Source: Granulicella sp. S190 (GTDB lineage: Bacteria > Acidobacteriota > Terriglobia > Terriglobales > Acidobacteriaceae). Taken from it: a stretch of 64,000 nucleotides of DNA. The notes under the pieces are model-generated. The model ran no database searches. It saw only the letters and a list, made by a program, of their open reading frames with translations, and was not told the origin of the DNA. The stretch spans positions 62,001 to 126,000 of the forward strand of contig NZ_LMUD01000023.1 of NCBI RefSeq assembly GCF_009766095.1, given 5' to 3'. How positions within the stretch are numbered: the first letter of the stretch is position 1; each line of letters starts with the position of its first letter. A program made the translations under genes and the position numbers. Below, piece by piece: positions 53,501 to 62,530 of the stretch.

Positions 53501-54978
53501 ATGGCACCGGGTTTGTTAGTGGATCGACGGTCATGCTGGGCTCTACGACACTGTCGACGACCTTCGTCAGTGCAACTCAGCTCACAGCCATTGTTCCCGC
53601 TTCCAACTTCAAGTCAATGGGATGGGCCCCAGTCACGGTTTCGACGCCTGCGCCCGGCGGAGGCACATCAGCTCCAGTCCCGCTTACGTACTTCGACGTA
53701 CTGACAGTCGGCTTAAATCACATCGTGTACGACCCATACTCGCGCAACCTGCTGGCCAGCGTAGGGTCCGGCTCAAACACTGTGACGGGAAATTCAATCG
53801 TAGCCATCCAGCCGGATACTGCGACGATTGGGGCGGCCGTTCCCATCGGAAGTCAGCCGACGAACCTTGCTCTTACCTCTGATGGGCAGATCTTGTACAC
53901 GATTCTCTCCGGCAGTCAGAGCGTAGCGCGCTTCAACATGCTGACCGGGCAGGCCGACTACACGTATCAAATACCTTCGAACTCCAGTTTTGACGGCGGT
54001 ATTACGTTACGTGGTATTGCAGCGCAGCCGGGCACAGAAAACACCATCGCCCTCGACATCGCTTCCTTTACGGGCAATGCGATCTACGACTTCGATCCGG
54101 CGAATAAGACGGCAGCGATCCGTGGGCAGGCCAGTGGCCCCTACAGTGGCTCCTGCATCTCCTTCCTGGACGCTACGGACCTCCTGGCGTTCGACACGGA
54201 CACGAGCGGCTCTACGCTGGATCACTACACCGTGACATCTGCGGGCTTCACCTACTACAACTACTCGCAATACACCGAGTCGACTCTCAATAACTTCGGC
54301 TGTTTCAAGCTAAGTGGCGGGCTTGCCTTTGCGAACGGCGGCGGAATTGCTAATCCGGCGACAGTCCCGGCAACCCAGGTAGCTACCTTGAGCGGTGCCA
54401 GTGGTGGCGGCTTCTCCACCTCACAGGCTCTCGCGCCGGACAAGTCCTTGCAGCGAGCTTTCTATCCGGCGATCAGCTCATCTAGCTACTACTCGAGTTC
54501 TGCCGACGGCATTACTGCCTTCGATCTGAACACCTACCTGCCGACCACAACCATGTCGCTCAATATGCCGGTCATCGAGGGCTTGACCAGTGGCTACTCT
54601 CAGGTGGATATCGTTCGCTGGGGACAGGATGGCTTGGCGGTACTAACTTCAACTGGGCATATTTACCTGCTGCGCGGCGCAGCCATTGTTCCTGGACTGA
54701 TGATAGGTAGTGGTACTGTTGCGACCTTAAGCTCTGTCTCTTCGGCAACGCTTTCCAGTGGGTCGGGCAATGTTCTGCTGACCGTAACCGGTTCAAATTT
54801 TGCGCCCGGCGTTGCGGTTACCTGGAACGGTTCCTACCGGACGACGACCATCGTTGATGCCACACATGTTACGGTTGCGATACCGGCAAGTGATCTGGCC
54901 AGTCCCTCTGCTGCAACCATAGTAGCGACGAACCCCGGCTCCTCGGCGTCGAACTCGTTGCAAATCACAATCAACTAG
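50590..54978 (+). CDS. Giant lipoprotein with seven TIG/IPT repeats, two beta-propeller regions and a DUF11 domain
   Basis: The start is ATG 50590 (MKFFSGPLLWTICVYFCSFS), a lipoprotein signal with lipobox LSGC and Cys24 as lipid-attachment site. The 1462-residue protein then has five TIG/IPT Ig-like repeats (residues about 42-495), each opening like PAPVIASFSPSSL. A YVTN-like beta-propeller region follows (about 497-815), then a DUF11 repeat (about 815-943), a sixth TIG repeat (947-1036), a second propeller region (1037-1370) and a last TIG repeat (1377-1462). Composition is Ser/Thr/Gly/Ala-rich with almost no Lys, typical of a surface protein. It may bind polysaccharide, cells or protein ligands at the outer membrane. 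The function is unknown. Confidence 0.88.
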   Translation: MKFFSGPLLWTICVYFCSFSLSGCSGGGNSSGAGGGTTTQPAPAVTSISPTKLTAGAGVTIVTITGTNFTSGSTVKVNGVSETTTYVSATQLTASVPASQLASGANLSIVVSNGSTSSPSSDTVSLEVDNPAPVIASFSPSSLLVGNAATLSISGTGFVPTTTIQVNGAARTTAFVSSTHVNVPLTAADVAAGGALSITAVNNAPGGGTSSAASVPVNNPAPTITAISPSSVAAGTNTPTTVTVAGTNFAAGSTVMVGTTGHAATVISGSQLTFQLSAAEQAAAGKLAITVVNAGGTSNAVSLTVATAASLTPTLTAVNPASFITGAGDSNLKLSGTNFDFSSVVQWNGASLVTSYQAGGYGAYLSAAVPAALLASPGTASVTVENPAAPTPTSNALSVTITNPPVPTLTSTTPGYGAMNTAFQVTALGTGFASTSVVNFSGTPLTTTYNSSTSLSANVPASLVAAPGSYSITVTTPAPGGGTSTAQTFSTYIPLVSNSMIYNPADGMIYASIPGSVGAPMGNSVISVNPATGAIGMPIFVGSEPDKLALTADGSYLWVGLDGASSVRKVDLTANTAGLQFSLPAVNGGIYDSPAKPQALAALPGATDSVVVALSNSNLISNVGLAIFDSGVMRPNAAQNTIYDNEINAIQIDQSRSEIYAGGSGAYDTYTYASSGLTQKVALTNISPASSSQDEMQLLSGKIYTDFGQVYDAEAGALLGTLYATGQTIAQGPTIADATQGKIFTLDNSMGQGYSGYNQIQIFNLNDYTSPRPAIPVNAPYLVGNNSYPSRLVRWGANGLAFHTGIGIFTLQSNLVADLGSTVADLGVTLTSGGSTATGDNTTYTAQITNNGPSTATDVVVTAQGPLTGSVVSAVPNQGSCGVTNGVSCSFGSISSGATVSVTFTVLQATAGTSTMAVSVFGSTTDSNNANNSATSSVTVTGASYNAAAVLTSISPAAIQTGTTDATLTVNGTGFVSGSTVMLGSTTLSTTFVSATQLTAIVPASNFKSMGWAPVTVSTPAPGGGTSAPVPLTYFDVLTVGLNHIVYDPYSRNLLASVGSGSNTVTGNSIVAIQPDTATIGAAVPIGSQPTNLALTSDGQILYTILSGSQSVARFNMLTGQADYTYQIPSNSSFDGGITLRGIAAQPGTENTIALDIASFTGNAIYDFDPANKTAAIRGQASGPYSGSCISFLDATDLLAFDTDTSGSTLDHYTVTSAGFTYYNYSQYTESTLNNFGCFKLSGGLAFANGGGIANPATVPATQVATLSGASGGGFSTSQALAPDKSLQRAFYPAISSSSYYSSSADGITAFDLNTYLPTTTMSLNMPVIEGLTSGYSQVDIVRWGQDGLAVLTSTGHIYLLRGAAIVPGLMIGSGTVATLSSVSSATLSSGSGNVLLTVTGSNFAPGVAVTWNGSYRTTTIVDATHVTVAIPASDLASPSAATIVATNPGSSASNSLQITIN

Positions 54979-55360
54979 CCGATCTTCAGAACGCAAGCGG
55001 AAATCCATCAGAGTGACTGATAGAGGGGAGTAAATTGGGATTGTGATGTCGCTTACTAGCGACTAAATAGCTTCTTCGTTTTCTCTGAATCAATTCGATA
55101 AGTCATGCCGCGGCAGCCGCGCTTCGATTTCGTTCTGTGGATGTTGCACTTGTTCCTAAGGCAACAGTTCACCGTCGACGAGGTATAACTAGCTAGATTC
55201 GATGAGTCGCAAGAACTCATTCAAACTTAGAATTTCGAATCGTCTATCAGGGCCGACCATTCTTCTTGGCTATTTATTTCAGCTACTTACAATCAGACGG
55301 ACCATGGAGCGACATCATTTCACCCGACCGCTTCAGCCCGTCCCTGAAGGTTAGGTTCAG
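54979..55360. other. Intergenic region between convergent genes
   Basis: A GTCGC/GCGAC hairpin (55048-55063) lies about 70 bp after the lipoprotein stop, followed by AAATAGCTTCTTCGTTTTCTC. It may be a weak terminator. No gene is recognised in this gap. Confidence 0.35.
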
Positions 55361-56020
55361 TCATAGTTTGAGACTAGCCACAATATCGTGATGCATTGCA
55401 TAGTGAACCAGATCCGCGATGGATTTGAAATTCAGCTTTCGGTTGATATTGATGCGGTGACACTCCGCAGTACGAACACTGATCTTCAGCTCATTCGCTA
55501 CTTCACGACTAGTCATACCCGTCGCAAGCAGCGCAATAATCTCCTCCTCTCTTCGCGTAAGAGGTGAAGCGAGCCTGGACATTGGCGTCTGCGCATCTTG
55601 AATACGGCCCGTCGTAGAAAATCGACGTGAAACATCTTGTGAAAAAAAGGAGCGGCCCCGTGAGACCGCCTTGACTGCTTCGACTAAGTCTTGTTCCGCA
55701 TCGCTCTTAAATACCAGTGCAGAAGCGCCGCTACCGAGCAATTGCAGAAGAATTGCATCCGAGTCATGCATCGTGAGGAATATGACGCGGGTTGCAGCAG
55801 AAAGGCGATTCAGTTCCAAAGATACCGAAAGACCATCCAGGCGTGGCATCGAGCAGTCAAGTATCGCGATATCTGGCTTATGTTGACAAGCAAGCCGAAT
55901 TGCTTCGATCCCGTCAGCTGCTTCGCCAATAACATGCCAGTCGCTCTCTACCGAAAGTAGATCGCGTATTCCTCTCCGAATCAGTTTATGGTCGTCGGCG
56001 ATCAAAATGCGGAGTGTCAT
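55361..56020 (-). CDS. NarL/FixJ-type response regulator
   Basis: The 219-residue regulator has a receiver domain (residues about 3-120). Its acidic pocket is ADDHKLI and its phospho-acceptor Asp is in AILDCSMPRLDG; the switch Thr/Lys region is FLTMHDSD and LVFKSDAEQD. A LuxR-type helix-turn-helix follows (about 150-210, LTRREEEIIALLATGMTSRE). AAGGAGGAGA precedes ATG 56020, within the end of the histidine kinase gene (35-bp overlap). It should act with that kinase. Likely targets include the divergent TonB receptor operon, by position only. Confidence 0.94.
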   Translation of the reverse strand: MTLRILIADDHKLIRRGIRDLLSVESDWHVIGEAADGIEAIRLACQHKPDIAILDCSMPRLDGLSVSLELNRLSAATRVIFLTMHDSDAILLQLLGSGASALVFKSDAEQDLVEAVKAVSRGRSFFSQDVSRRFSTTGRIQDAQTPMSRLASPLTRREEEIIALLATGMTSREVANELKISVRTAECHRININRKLNFKSIADLVHYAMHHDIVASLKL

Positions 56021-57119
56021 AATGTCTCCTCCTTTCGAGGTCGATGGGCAGGCTGGCCGAAATCGTCAGACCGTTCTTCCGATGTTGCACTTCTAGAGCG
56101 CCACCGAGTTGGTTGAGGCGCTCCCGCATCCCTTCAATCCCCGTACCAGAAGACCTACGAGGAACACCCGGCGAGTCTTTGTCATGATCTCCAATCTCTT
56201 CGTTTGCCATCGTCAGCTTGAGCCAGTTGGAGTGCCACTGCAGCGAGACACGAACCCGTAGGCTGTGAGAGTGTCTGAGTGTATTAGCAAGCCCCTCTTG
56301 CACAATTCTGTAAAGAGTCGCTTCTACTTCGCTCGGCAGTGAGCCAAGATCCCCGCACAGCGAGAGTTCCACGTCCACTCCGCTTCGGTCCTGAAAGCCC
56401 TGAGTAAGGTCTTCGATCGCGGATGCCAGATCCGCTTCGTACAGAAAAGGCGGATGTAAAAGATACGACGCACTGCGAATCTTCTCCGAACACTCCTGAG
56501 CAAGCTGCCGCGAATACTCAACTAACTCCCTAAGAGGCTCCTCGCCACCCTCCACCAAACGTGTCAGCCTGTTCAGGTTCCAATTCAAGGCAGCCAGTTC
56601 CTGTGAGGTGGAGTCGTGTAAATCTCGCGCGATGCGTCGCCGCTCTTCCTGTTGAATGATGTCGATCTTCCCGGCTATATGGCGAGACGCATGAACGCTT
56701 CTATTGCGTTCGGTAATGTCCTGATACAGTCCGTACACCCCCATCACCTGACCGTTCACGATGAGCGGCACCCCGTAGATTTCAACGTCTACGATCATGC
56801 CGTTCTTCTGTCGTCTCTGAGTAACGCAATGGGTGTGGGTCCCTTGCATCACAAGCCTGGTTAGCCGGGCAGCCTCCTCAGCAAAACGAGGCGTACTGAT
56901 GAGATCGTCTAGAGTTGAGGCGGCGAGCTCTTCTGAGCTGTATTTGAAGAGACGCTGAAATGCAGGGTTGCAGAGTGCATAGCGATGAAAGGAATCTAGT
57001 ACGACGATTGCAATTGGACTGTTTTCTATAAGCGCATGGAGATAAATAGAAGAACAACCGCTATCGTCTTGAGAAAATGAGGCCCCCAGATGGGCTTGAA
57101 GATACTCGCTTCCTTGCAT
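55986..57119 (-). CDS. PAS-containing sensor histidine kinase (HisKA_3/NarX type)
   Basis: The 377-residue kinase has no membrane span, so it is cytoplasmic. A PAS domain (residues about 27-140, ENSPIAIVVLDSFHRYALCN) is followed by a HisKA_3 dimerisation domain with phospho-acceptor His168 in ARDLHDSTSQEL and a HATPase_c domain near the C-terminus (TLYRIVQEGLANTLRHSHS, GTGIEGMRERLNQLGG). It is translationally coupled to the NarL-type regulator. Its signal is unknown; PAS domains often sense redox state, oxygen or small ligands. Confidence 0.94.
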   Translation of the reverse strand: MQGSEYLQAHLGASFSQDDSGCSSIYLHALIENSPIAIVVLDSFHRYALCNPAFQRLFKYSSEELAASTLDDLISTPRFAEEAARLTRLVMQGTHTHCVTQRRQKNGMIVDVEIYGVPLIVNGQVMGVYGLYQDITERNRSVHASRHIAGKIDIIQQEERRRIARDLHDSTSQELAALNWNLNRLTRLVEGGEEPLRELVEYSRQLAQECSEKIRSASYLLHPPFLYEADLASAIEDLTQGFQDRSGVDVELSLCGDLGSLPSEVEATLYRIVQEGLANTLRHSHSLRVRVSLQWHSNWLKLTMANEEIGDHDKDSPGVPRRSSGTGIEGMRERLNQLGGALEVQHRKNGLTISASLPIDLERRRHYDTPHFDRRRP

Positions 57120-57734
57120 CGTTACCTCCCCTTGCAGTCAGCAATAAATAAGGCGGTTCGGAATAAGCTAAAGCTACCTATCTAGCCAAATAAGCTGGAT
57201 GAGAATGAGATCAAATTGGGCTAGAGCTTTCACAGAAGCTCGACATCTTTATGTCAATGACGGGAGATATCTAAATATATCAAATACTAGATCCGATGAT
57301 AAGACCGCAAACTCATCCGAGCTTCCGGACGCTCTAAGTGTCCCCGAAACAACAGCTTGCGTGGCTGCCATTTCACAAGCGATACCCCATCGATGATGAC
57401 CTGCTGAAAAGCATTCGGCCCAAATCAAGATCTGCGATTCTGGCCATGGTTGTCGATTACAAGATCCGTAGATATACGGATGCCCTCAGTACATCTACTA
57501 AGTGAATTTTACGAAAAACTGCAAAACCCGCGAATTACATGCGTTTTCCAGTTGTTCCGTGCAATTTCGCTCGCTGTAGCCGAATAGTATCGGGTTATTC
57601 CTTCCGTGTCCGAATCTGCTTGAGTCCGCCAATCAGTGCAATCAATGCGACGAGAGACCAGTGCCGGTTTTTTTCGGAACGGCCGTCGCGATACAGCGAA
57701 ACCTGCGGCAAAAAAACAATTCAGCGAGGTATGC
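57120..57734. other. Long divergent upstream region of the TonB receptor gene
   Basis: This 615-bp gap between the histidine kinase and the receptor should carry both promoters. A 65-codon plus-strand frame at 57199-57396 has no ribosome-binding site or recognised domain, and I reject it as a gene. I could not place promoters with confidence. Confidence 0.4.
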
Positions 57735-60700
57735 ATGTCAAAAACTATTGTCAGATTAACCCTCATCGCCCTTAGCGCTGTATTGTCCCTCTCCTCCCAA
57801 AACTCCAGTTTGGCTCAGACCCAGACTACTGGTGCCATCAGTGGTCGTGTAACAGATACGACGGATGCGATTATCGTGAACGCAACCGTCATAGCGAAGT
57901 CAAAGGCCACCGGCGCACAAAGCTCTGCTGTCACGGATCAAAATGGAAGCTATCGCTTTTCCCTCCTTCCTCCAGGCGCTTATGAACTTCGCTACACTGC
58001 GGCAGGTTTCAAGACAGAGCTTTCTTCGAATGTAGTGGTCACCGTAACAGAGACCAGCGTGATAAACACGAGGCTTGACACTGGACAACAACAGGAGACG
58101 GTCCAGGTGGATGCCCAGGGCGCACTTCTGCAATCGAATAACGCAACTTTGGGAACGACCGTACAGGGTTCAACGATCCAGGCGCTTCCGCTTGCGGGCC
58201 GCAACTACACCCAGGTCCTCACGCTCTCCGGCGGTGTCGTCGGAGCTGTCAACAACGCTGCTGAGCTTGGCCGGGGAACGATCGATGTCTACGTGAATGG
58301 CGCGAGCAACATCAGCAACAATTTTGTGATGGACGGCGTAGACATTAATAACTTCGGCAGCGGGCGAGGCGGAGACTTCGTTCAACAGGGCGGAATCCCT
58401 ATTCCAAGTCCGGATGCCATCGAAGAGTTTCGCATTCAAACCACACTCTACGATGCCGGCTTTGGCAGAGACGCCGGCGCCAACGTGGAAGTAGTCACCC
58501 GCTCCGGCACCAACCGCCTTCACGGATCTGCCTGGGAGTTTCTCAGAAACAATATCTTCAATGCCAACGACACCTTCTTGAAGCAGCAAGACAAGCCTCG
58601 TCCGGACCTCAAGCAAAACCAGTTCGGCGGCAGCATCGGCGGCCCCATCCTCCGCGACAAGTTTTTCTTCTTCGGCTCCTATCAGGGGACACGACAGGTC
58701 AACGGTTTAAGCTCCAGTTCTCTCGCCTCATTGAATCTTCCAAACCTTTCCAGCAATCGCACTGCCGCAAGTATTGGCGCAGCATCCTGTGGTCAATCGA
58801 CAGCCAATGGTGGCGTACAGGTTGCGTGTGACGGATCCAACATCAGTCCCGTCGCCCTCAATCTCCTGAACTTGAAGAACGCCGACGGTAGCTATCTCAT
58901 TCCCTCGCCAGGTACAACATCCACTTCAGGCTCCAATCTAGCGGTCTTTAGCATTCCCGGAAGATACACAGAAGACCAGGTGCTGGCCAATCTCGACTAC
59001 CAACTAACACCGAAGCATCGCCTGAGCGAGCGCTTCTTCTACTCCCGTGATCCGCAGACAGATCCATTCAGCAGCTGCAGTCCAAGCTGCCCTCCAGGAT
59101 TTGCCCTCAAAACCCAGTTCACCAATGACGTGGGCTCGCTAAAGCTAACCTCTGCGCTCACCCCCTCCTTTCTCAACGAAGCCTTTGTTGCTCTCATTCG
59201 TAACACCGGCGTACTCAACAGTCAGGCGTCCATTACAGATGCGTCACTTGGGCTCACCCCTAGCGACCCTGACTTTCCTCTCCTGCCAATCATCTCCATT
59301 CAGGGATTGTTCAGTCTTGGTGGCGGTTTCAATGACTTTTCCAACTCTGCCGTCAACACATACGAAGGATCGGACCAAGTCTCCTGGAACCATGGGAAGC
59401 ACACGATTCGAGCAGGCTTCGACTACGAGCGGCAACAGTTCAACTTCCACGATCCAGGTCCGCGCCGGGGCTACCTCGAATTCCTATCCTTCCCTGACTT
59501 TCTACTTGGCATGAGCGCGGCACAAAACGGAAGCAGCCAGAGTAACCTTTTTCTCAGTGAGGGCATTGCAGGCGACATCTCGAAGAACTTTACTGCCTAC
59601 GACATGTCTGTCTTCGTTCAGGATGACTACAAGATCTCGTCGCGGCTTACTCTCAACGCAGGACTTCGCTGGGAGCTGAACAGCAACATCGGAGAGTCGG
59701 GCGGACGGTTGAGCAGCGTGATCCCGAGCCTGCTCACTCCCAATGCGAACCTTACTGCGGCAGGAGATTTTGCTGGATGGGTCGTGCCGAACAACTTCGT
59801 CGGAGGAGTCCCCACGGGAGTAACTCGCCTCGGCGGTAACACCGTCACGAATGATGATCTTCCTCTGCATAACTTCGGCCCTCGCGTTGGATTTGCCTGG
59901 CTGCCCTACGCAGACGGAAAAACCTCGGTGCGTGGCGGATATGGCGTCTACTACACTCGTCCCAACGGCAACGCGACTCTTCAGGTGCTCACAGCCCCGC
60001 CCTTCGTAGGGTTTTCTACCCTCGTCGGCGGGGGGAATGCGGCTGCGACCTTCGAGAACCCATTCAACCCTCAACCAACCCCGGGATCCTTCCCCCTACG
60101 CACTCCTACCTCGCAGAACGCTGCGACGATCATCGCTCAGAACTACGACTCTCCGATGACGCAACAGTACAACATCGACGTTCAGCAACAGCTGTCCCCT
60201 TCGACAGTCTTCGACATCGCCTATGTCGGTACGCGTAGCACCCGCCTGCTTGAGAGCCGCAACATCAACGAAGCACTCTTCGCCAGTCCGGATGCACCCA
60301 TCAACGGTGTAACAACGAATACCATCGCCAACGTTTCGCAGCGTGTTCCTTACCTTGGCTTCTCGCCGGGCGGCCTGGACCGCATCGAGTCCTATGGCTT
60401 CTCGATGTACAACAGTCTTCAAATGAGCATCCGTCGCCAACTCAGTCGCGGCATCCTCGTGCAAGGTTCGTACACATGGAGCAAGGCACTCACCGATGTT
60501 CAGGGCCTCGGCACGAACGCTGTCTTTACCGGCGGCAGTGGCGACAGCAATGATTCGAACGATCGTCATCAGCGGTTTGGACCTGCGGCATTCAACCGTC
60601 CCCAGCGCCTCGTCGTCGCCTATCGCTGGGAGCTTCCAAAGTTGCGCAACTCGAATCTCGTCACTCGTCAGGTGGTTAACGGTTGGGCCGTCTCGGGAGT

Positions 60701-61181
60701 AACGACCATCCAGGCCGGCGATGCTCTGACCATCACAGACTCCACCCTGGGCTCCATCTTCGGCTCAGTTAGCTCGGCCCGTGCACAACTCTGCCCCGGG
60801 ATGAGCGCAGCCAATATTCAAACTCGAGGCAGCGTCACCAGCCGCCTTACCAACTACTTCAACACCAGCGCATTCGCTGACTCTCAAACCGGATGCGCGC
60901 TGCCCGTCATAGGTGACGGTCTCGGATACGGCAACAGCAGTGTCGGAACCGTGCGCGGCCCCAGCCAGGACAACACCGATCTCACCATCTCGCGCGACTT
61001 TGGAATCTTCGCTCCTGCAGAGCAGCGCAAGATCGAATTCCGGGCCGAGTTCTTCAACGCCTTCAACCACGCTCAATATTCTGATCCGGCAACTGCTCTC
61101 GGACCAGGCAGCTTCGGGACGATTACTAGCAGCTCCGTTGCTCCTCGTCTCATCCAGTTCGCCTTGAAGTACCAGTTCTAG
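57735..61181 (+). CDS. TonB-dependent receptor, Oar-like, with carboxypeptidase-regulatory N-terminus
   Basis: ATG 57735 follows GCGAGG and opens a signal peptide (SKTIVRLTLIALSAVLSLSS, cleavage near LAQ), giving 1148 residues. The first domain (about 30-115, GAISGRVTDTTDAIIVNATV) is a CarboxypepD_reg-like Ig fold. Next is a plug domain (about 120-270, LPLAGRNYTQVLTLSGGV), then a long beta-barrel with acidobacterial Oar features (RSGTNRLHGSAWEFLRNNIF, LKQNQFGGSIGGPIL). The last residue is aromatic (KYQF), as usual for outer-membrane barrels. Such receptors import glycans or other large ligands. The acetamidase-like gene follows 40 bp later and is probably in the same operon. Confidence 0.95.
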   Translation: MSKTIVRLTLIALSAVLSLSSQNSSLAQTQTTGAISGRVTDTTDAIIVNATVIAKSKATGAQSSAVTDQNGSYRFSLLPPGAYELRYTAAGFKTELSSNVVVTVTETSVINTRLDTGQQQETVQVDAQGALLQSNNATLGTTVQGSTIQALPLAGRNYTQVLTLSGGVVGAVNNAAELGRGTIDVYVNGASNISNNFVMDGVDINNFGSGRGGDFVQQGGIPIPSPDAIEEFRIQTTLYDAGFGRDAGANVEVVTRSGTNRLHGSAWEFLRNNIFNANDTFLKQQDKPRPDLKQNQFGGSIGGPILRDKFFFFGSYQGTRQVNGLSSSSLASLNLPNLSSNRTAASIGAASCGQSTANGGVQVACDGSNISPVALNLLNLKNADGSYLIPSPGTTSTSGSNLAVFSIPGRYTEDQVLANLDYQLTPKHRLSERFFYSRDPQTDPFSSCSPSCPPGFALKTQFTNDVGSLKLTSALTPSFLNEAFVALIRNTGVLNSQASITDASLGLTPSDPDFPLLPIISIQGLFSLGGGFNDFSNSAVNTYEGSDQVSWNHGKHTIRAGFDYERQQFNFHDPGPRRGYLEFLSFPDFLLGMSAAQNGSSQSNLFLSEGIAGDISKNFTAYDMSVFVQDDYKISSRLTLNAGLRWELNSNIGESGGRLSSVIPSLLTPNANLTAAGDFAGWVVPNNFVGGVPTGVTRLGGNTVTNDDLPLHNFGPRVGFAWLPYADGKTSVRGGYGVYYTRPNGNATLQVLTAPPFVGFSTLVGGGNAAATFENPFNPQPTPGSFPLRTPTSQNAATIIAQNYDSPMTQQYNIDVQQQLSPSTVFDIAYVGTRSTRLLESRNINEALFASPDAPINGVTTNTIANVSQRVPYLGFSPGGLDRIESYGFSMYNSLQMSIRRQLSRGILVQGSYTWSKALTDVQGLGTNAVFTGGSGDSNDSNDRHQRFGPAAFNRPQRLVVAYRWELPKLRNSNLVTRQVVNGWAVSGVTTIQAGDALTITDSTLGSIFGSVSSARAQLCPGMSAANIQTRGSVTSRLTNYFNTSAFADSQTGCALPVIGDGLGYGNSSVGTVRGPSQDNTDLTISRDFGIFAPAEQRKIEFRAEFFNAFNHAQYSDPATALGPGSFGTITSSSVAPRLIQFALKYQF

Positions 61182-61221
61182 TCAGCGCGCCTACCCAACC
61201 CGCTTCTAAAGGAAGATCGAA

Positions 61222-62247
61222 ATGAAGGCTTTACCTCTAGCTGTAGGCATTCTCGCGATATCGAGCTCCGTGCTCTCCCAGTCTCCAGTAAAGCAGTTGC
61301 TGGCGACACCTTCCACGGTGGTGTGGGGGTACTACTGGTCTCAGGCCCATCCCATCCTCACGGTCCACTCCGGCGACACTGTCCATATGCAGACAGTGTC
61401 GTCCTGCGGACCGCCGTCAGAGCTGATCAAGGCGGGGGTCAAAGAGCAGGACGTCCCGCAGTACTACAAAGACATCTATCAGGAGGTTAAGGATCGTGGA
61501 CCCGGAGGCCACATTCTCACCGGACCAGTCGCAATTGAGGAAGCTGAGCCCGGCGATGTTCTCGAGGTGCAGATCCAAAGCATCACCATCGACACTCCAT
61601 ACGCCTGTAATGTCTTCGGTCCCAAGAGCGGCTTCCTCCCGGAAGACTTCCCGTATAGCAGTTACAAGATCGTTCCGCTGGATCTTGACCGTAACGTCGC
61701 GAACTTTGCCAAAGGAATTGAAATTCCTCTCCGCCCGTTCTTCGGCAGTATGGGCATTGCACCGCCTCCAGCCGCAGGCAGAATTGACAGCGCTCCGCCC
61801 GGCGAACACGCCGGCAACATGGACAACAAAGAGCTCGTCGCCGGGACGATCCTCTTCATCCCCGTGCATGCGAAGGGGGCTCTCTTCGAAGTCGGAGACG
61901 GCCACGCCGGTCAGGGAAACGGCGAAGTCGACATTACAGCTCTTGAAACATTTCTCTCAGGCACATTCAAACTGGTTGTTCATAAAGACCGCCATCTCGA
62001 TTGGCCAATGGCCGAAACTCCTACCAGCTATATCCTTATGGGCTTCAGCCCCGATCTCGTGCAAGCCACGAAAATGGCCGTCAGGAACACCATCACCTTT
62101 CTCACGACCGAAAAACACCTTAGCCGCGATGAAGCCTACATGCTGTCCAGCACTGCGGTTGACTTCGATATCACGGAGTTGGTCGATGGGAACGTTGGCG
62201 TTCACGCAATCGTGCCCAAGCGCCTCTTTGTCTCTTCGACACACTAG
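61222..62247 (+). CDS. Secreted acetamidase/formamidase family protein
   Basis: The 341-residue protein has a signal peptide (residues 1 to about 20, SSVLSQ) and the FmdA/AmdA fold. Family motifs are HSGDTVHMQT, GPVAIEEAEPGDVLEVQI, PGEHAGNMDNKELVAGT and VGDGHAGQGNGEVDITALE. It would hydrolyse a short amide, perhaps freeing ammonia or an acyl group, outside the cytoplasm; cytosolic members use formamide or acetamide. AAAGGAAGATCGAA precedes ATG 61222. Position behind the TonB receptor suggests work on the imported ligand. Confidence 0.9.
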   Translation: MKALPLAVGILAISSSVLSQSPVKQLLATPSTVVWGYYWSQAHPILTVHSGDTVHMQTVSSCGPPSELIKAGVKEQDVPQYYKDIYQEVKDRGPGGHILTGPVAIEEAEPGDVLEVQIQSITIDTPYACNVFGPKSGFLPEDFPYSSYKIVPLDLDRNVANFAKGIEIPLRPFFGSMGIAPPPAAGRIDSAPPGEHAGNMDNKELVAGTILFIPVHAKGALFEVGDGHAGQGNGEVDITALETFLSGTFKLVVHKDRHLDWPMAETPTSYILMGFSPDLVQATKMAVRNTITFLTTEKHLSRDEAYMLSSTAVDFDITELVDGNVGVHAIVPKRLFVSSTH

Positions 62248-62257
62248 ATAGAGTAAA

Positions 62258-62275
62258 GGCACCCGAGAGGGTGCC
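62258..62275 (+). terminator. Hairpin after the acetamidase-like gene
   Basis: GGCACCC-GAGA-GGGTGCC is a perfect 7-bp stem with a tetraloop, 11 bp after the stop. No T-run follows, so termination may be Rho-assisted, or it may only protect the 3' end. Confidence 0.5.
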
Positions 62276-62530
62276 CACTCAATATGGTTACAGTTACAAT
62301 CCAGCGTTGTTCAGTACCGAATTATCGTAGTTTTTGACACTCGGGTCGCCTAAAGTAAGAGGAAGATCACCGTGAAGCTTTGCGTAGGTTCGACACGGGG
62401 CGTGCGCTCTAAATTGCCCGATCCCCGATCTCCCTGGGCGATGGCTCGCCCCACAGATCAAACCACGAAGTCGTCCAAGCTCTGGCCGGCTTCGCCACCG
62501 TTGGGGACCTGTCGCTGCCTTCGATGATGA
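62276..62530. other. Intergenic region between convergent genes, no recognised gene
   Basis: Apart from the hairpin at its left edge, I see no RNA gene, repeat or conserved coding frame here. A 69-codon minus-strand frame (62409-62618) overlaps the GH30 end and has no recognised domain. Confidence 0.4.

Noticed and set aside
57199..57396. 65-codon frame upstream of the TonB receptor
   Set aside because: No ribosome-binding site and non-conserved-looking composition.
61496..62251. Long alternative frame (251 codons) inside the acetamidase-like gene
   Set aside because: Ser/Arg-rich shadow frame; the other frame has clear FmdA/AmdA motifs and a signal peptide.
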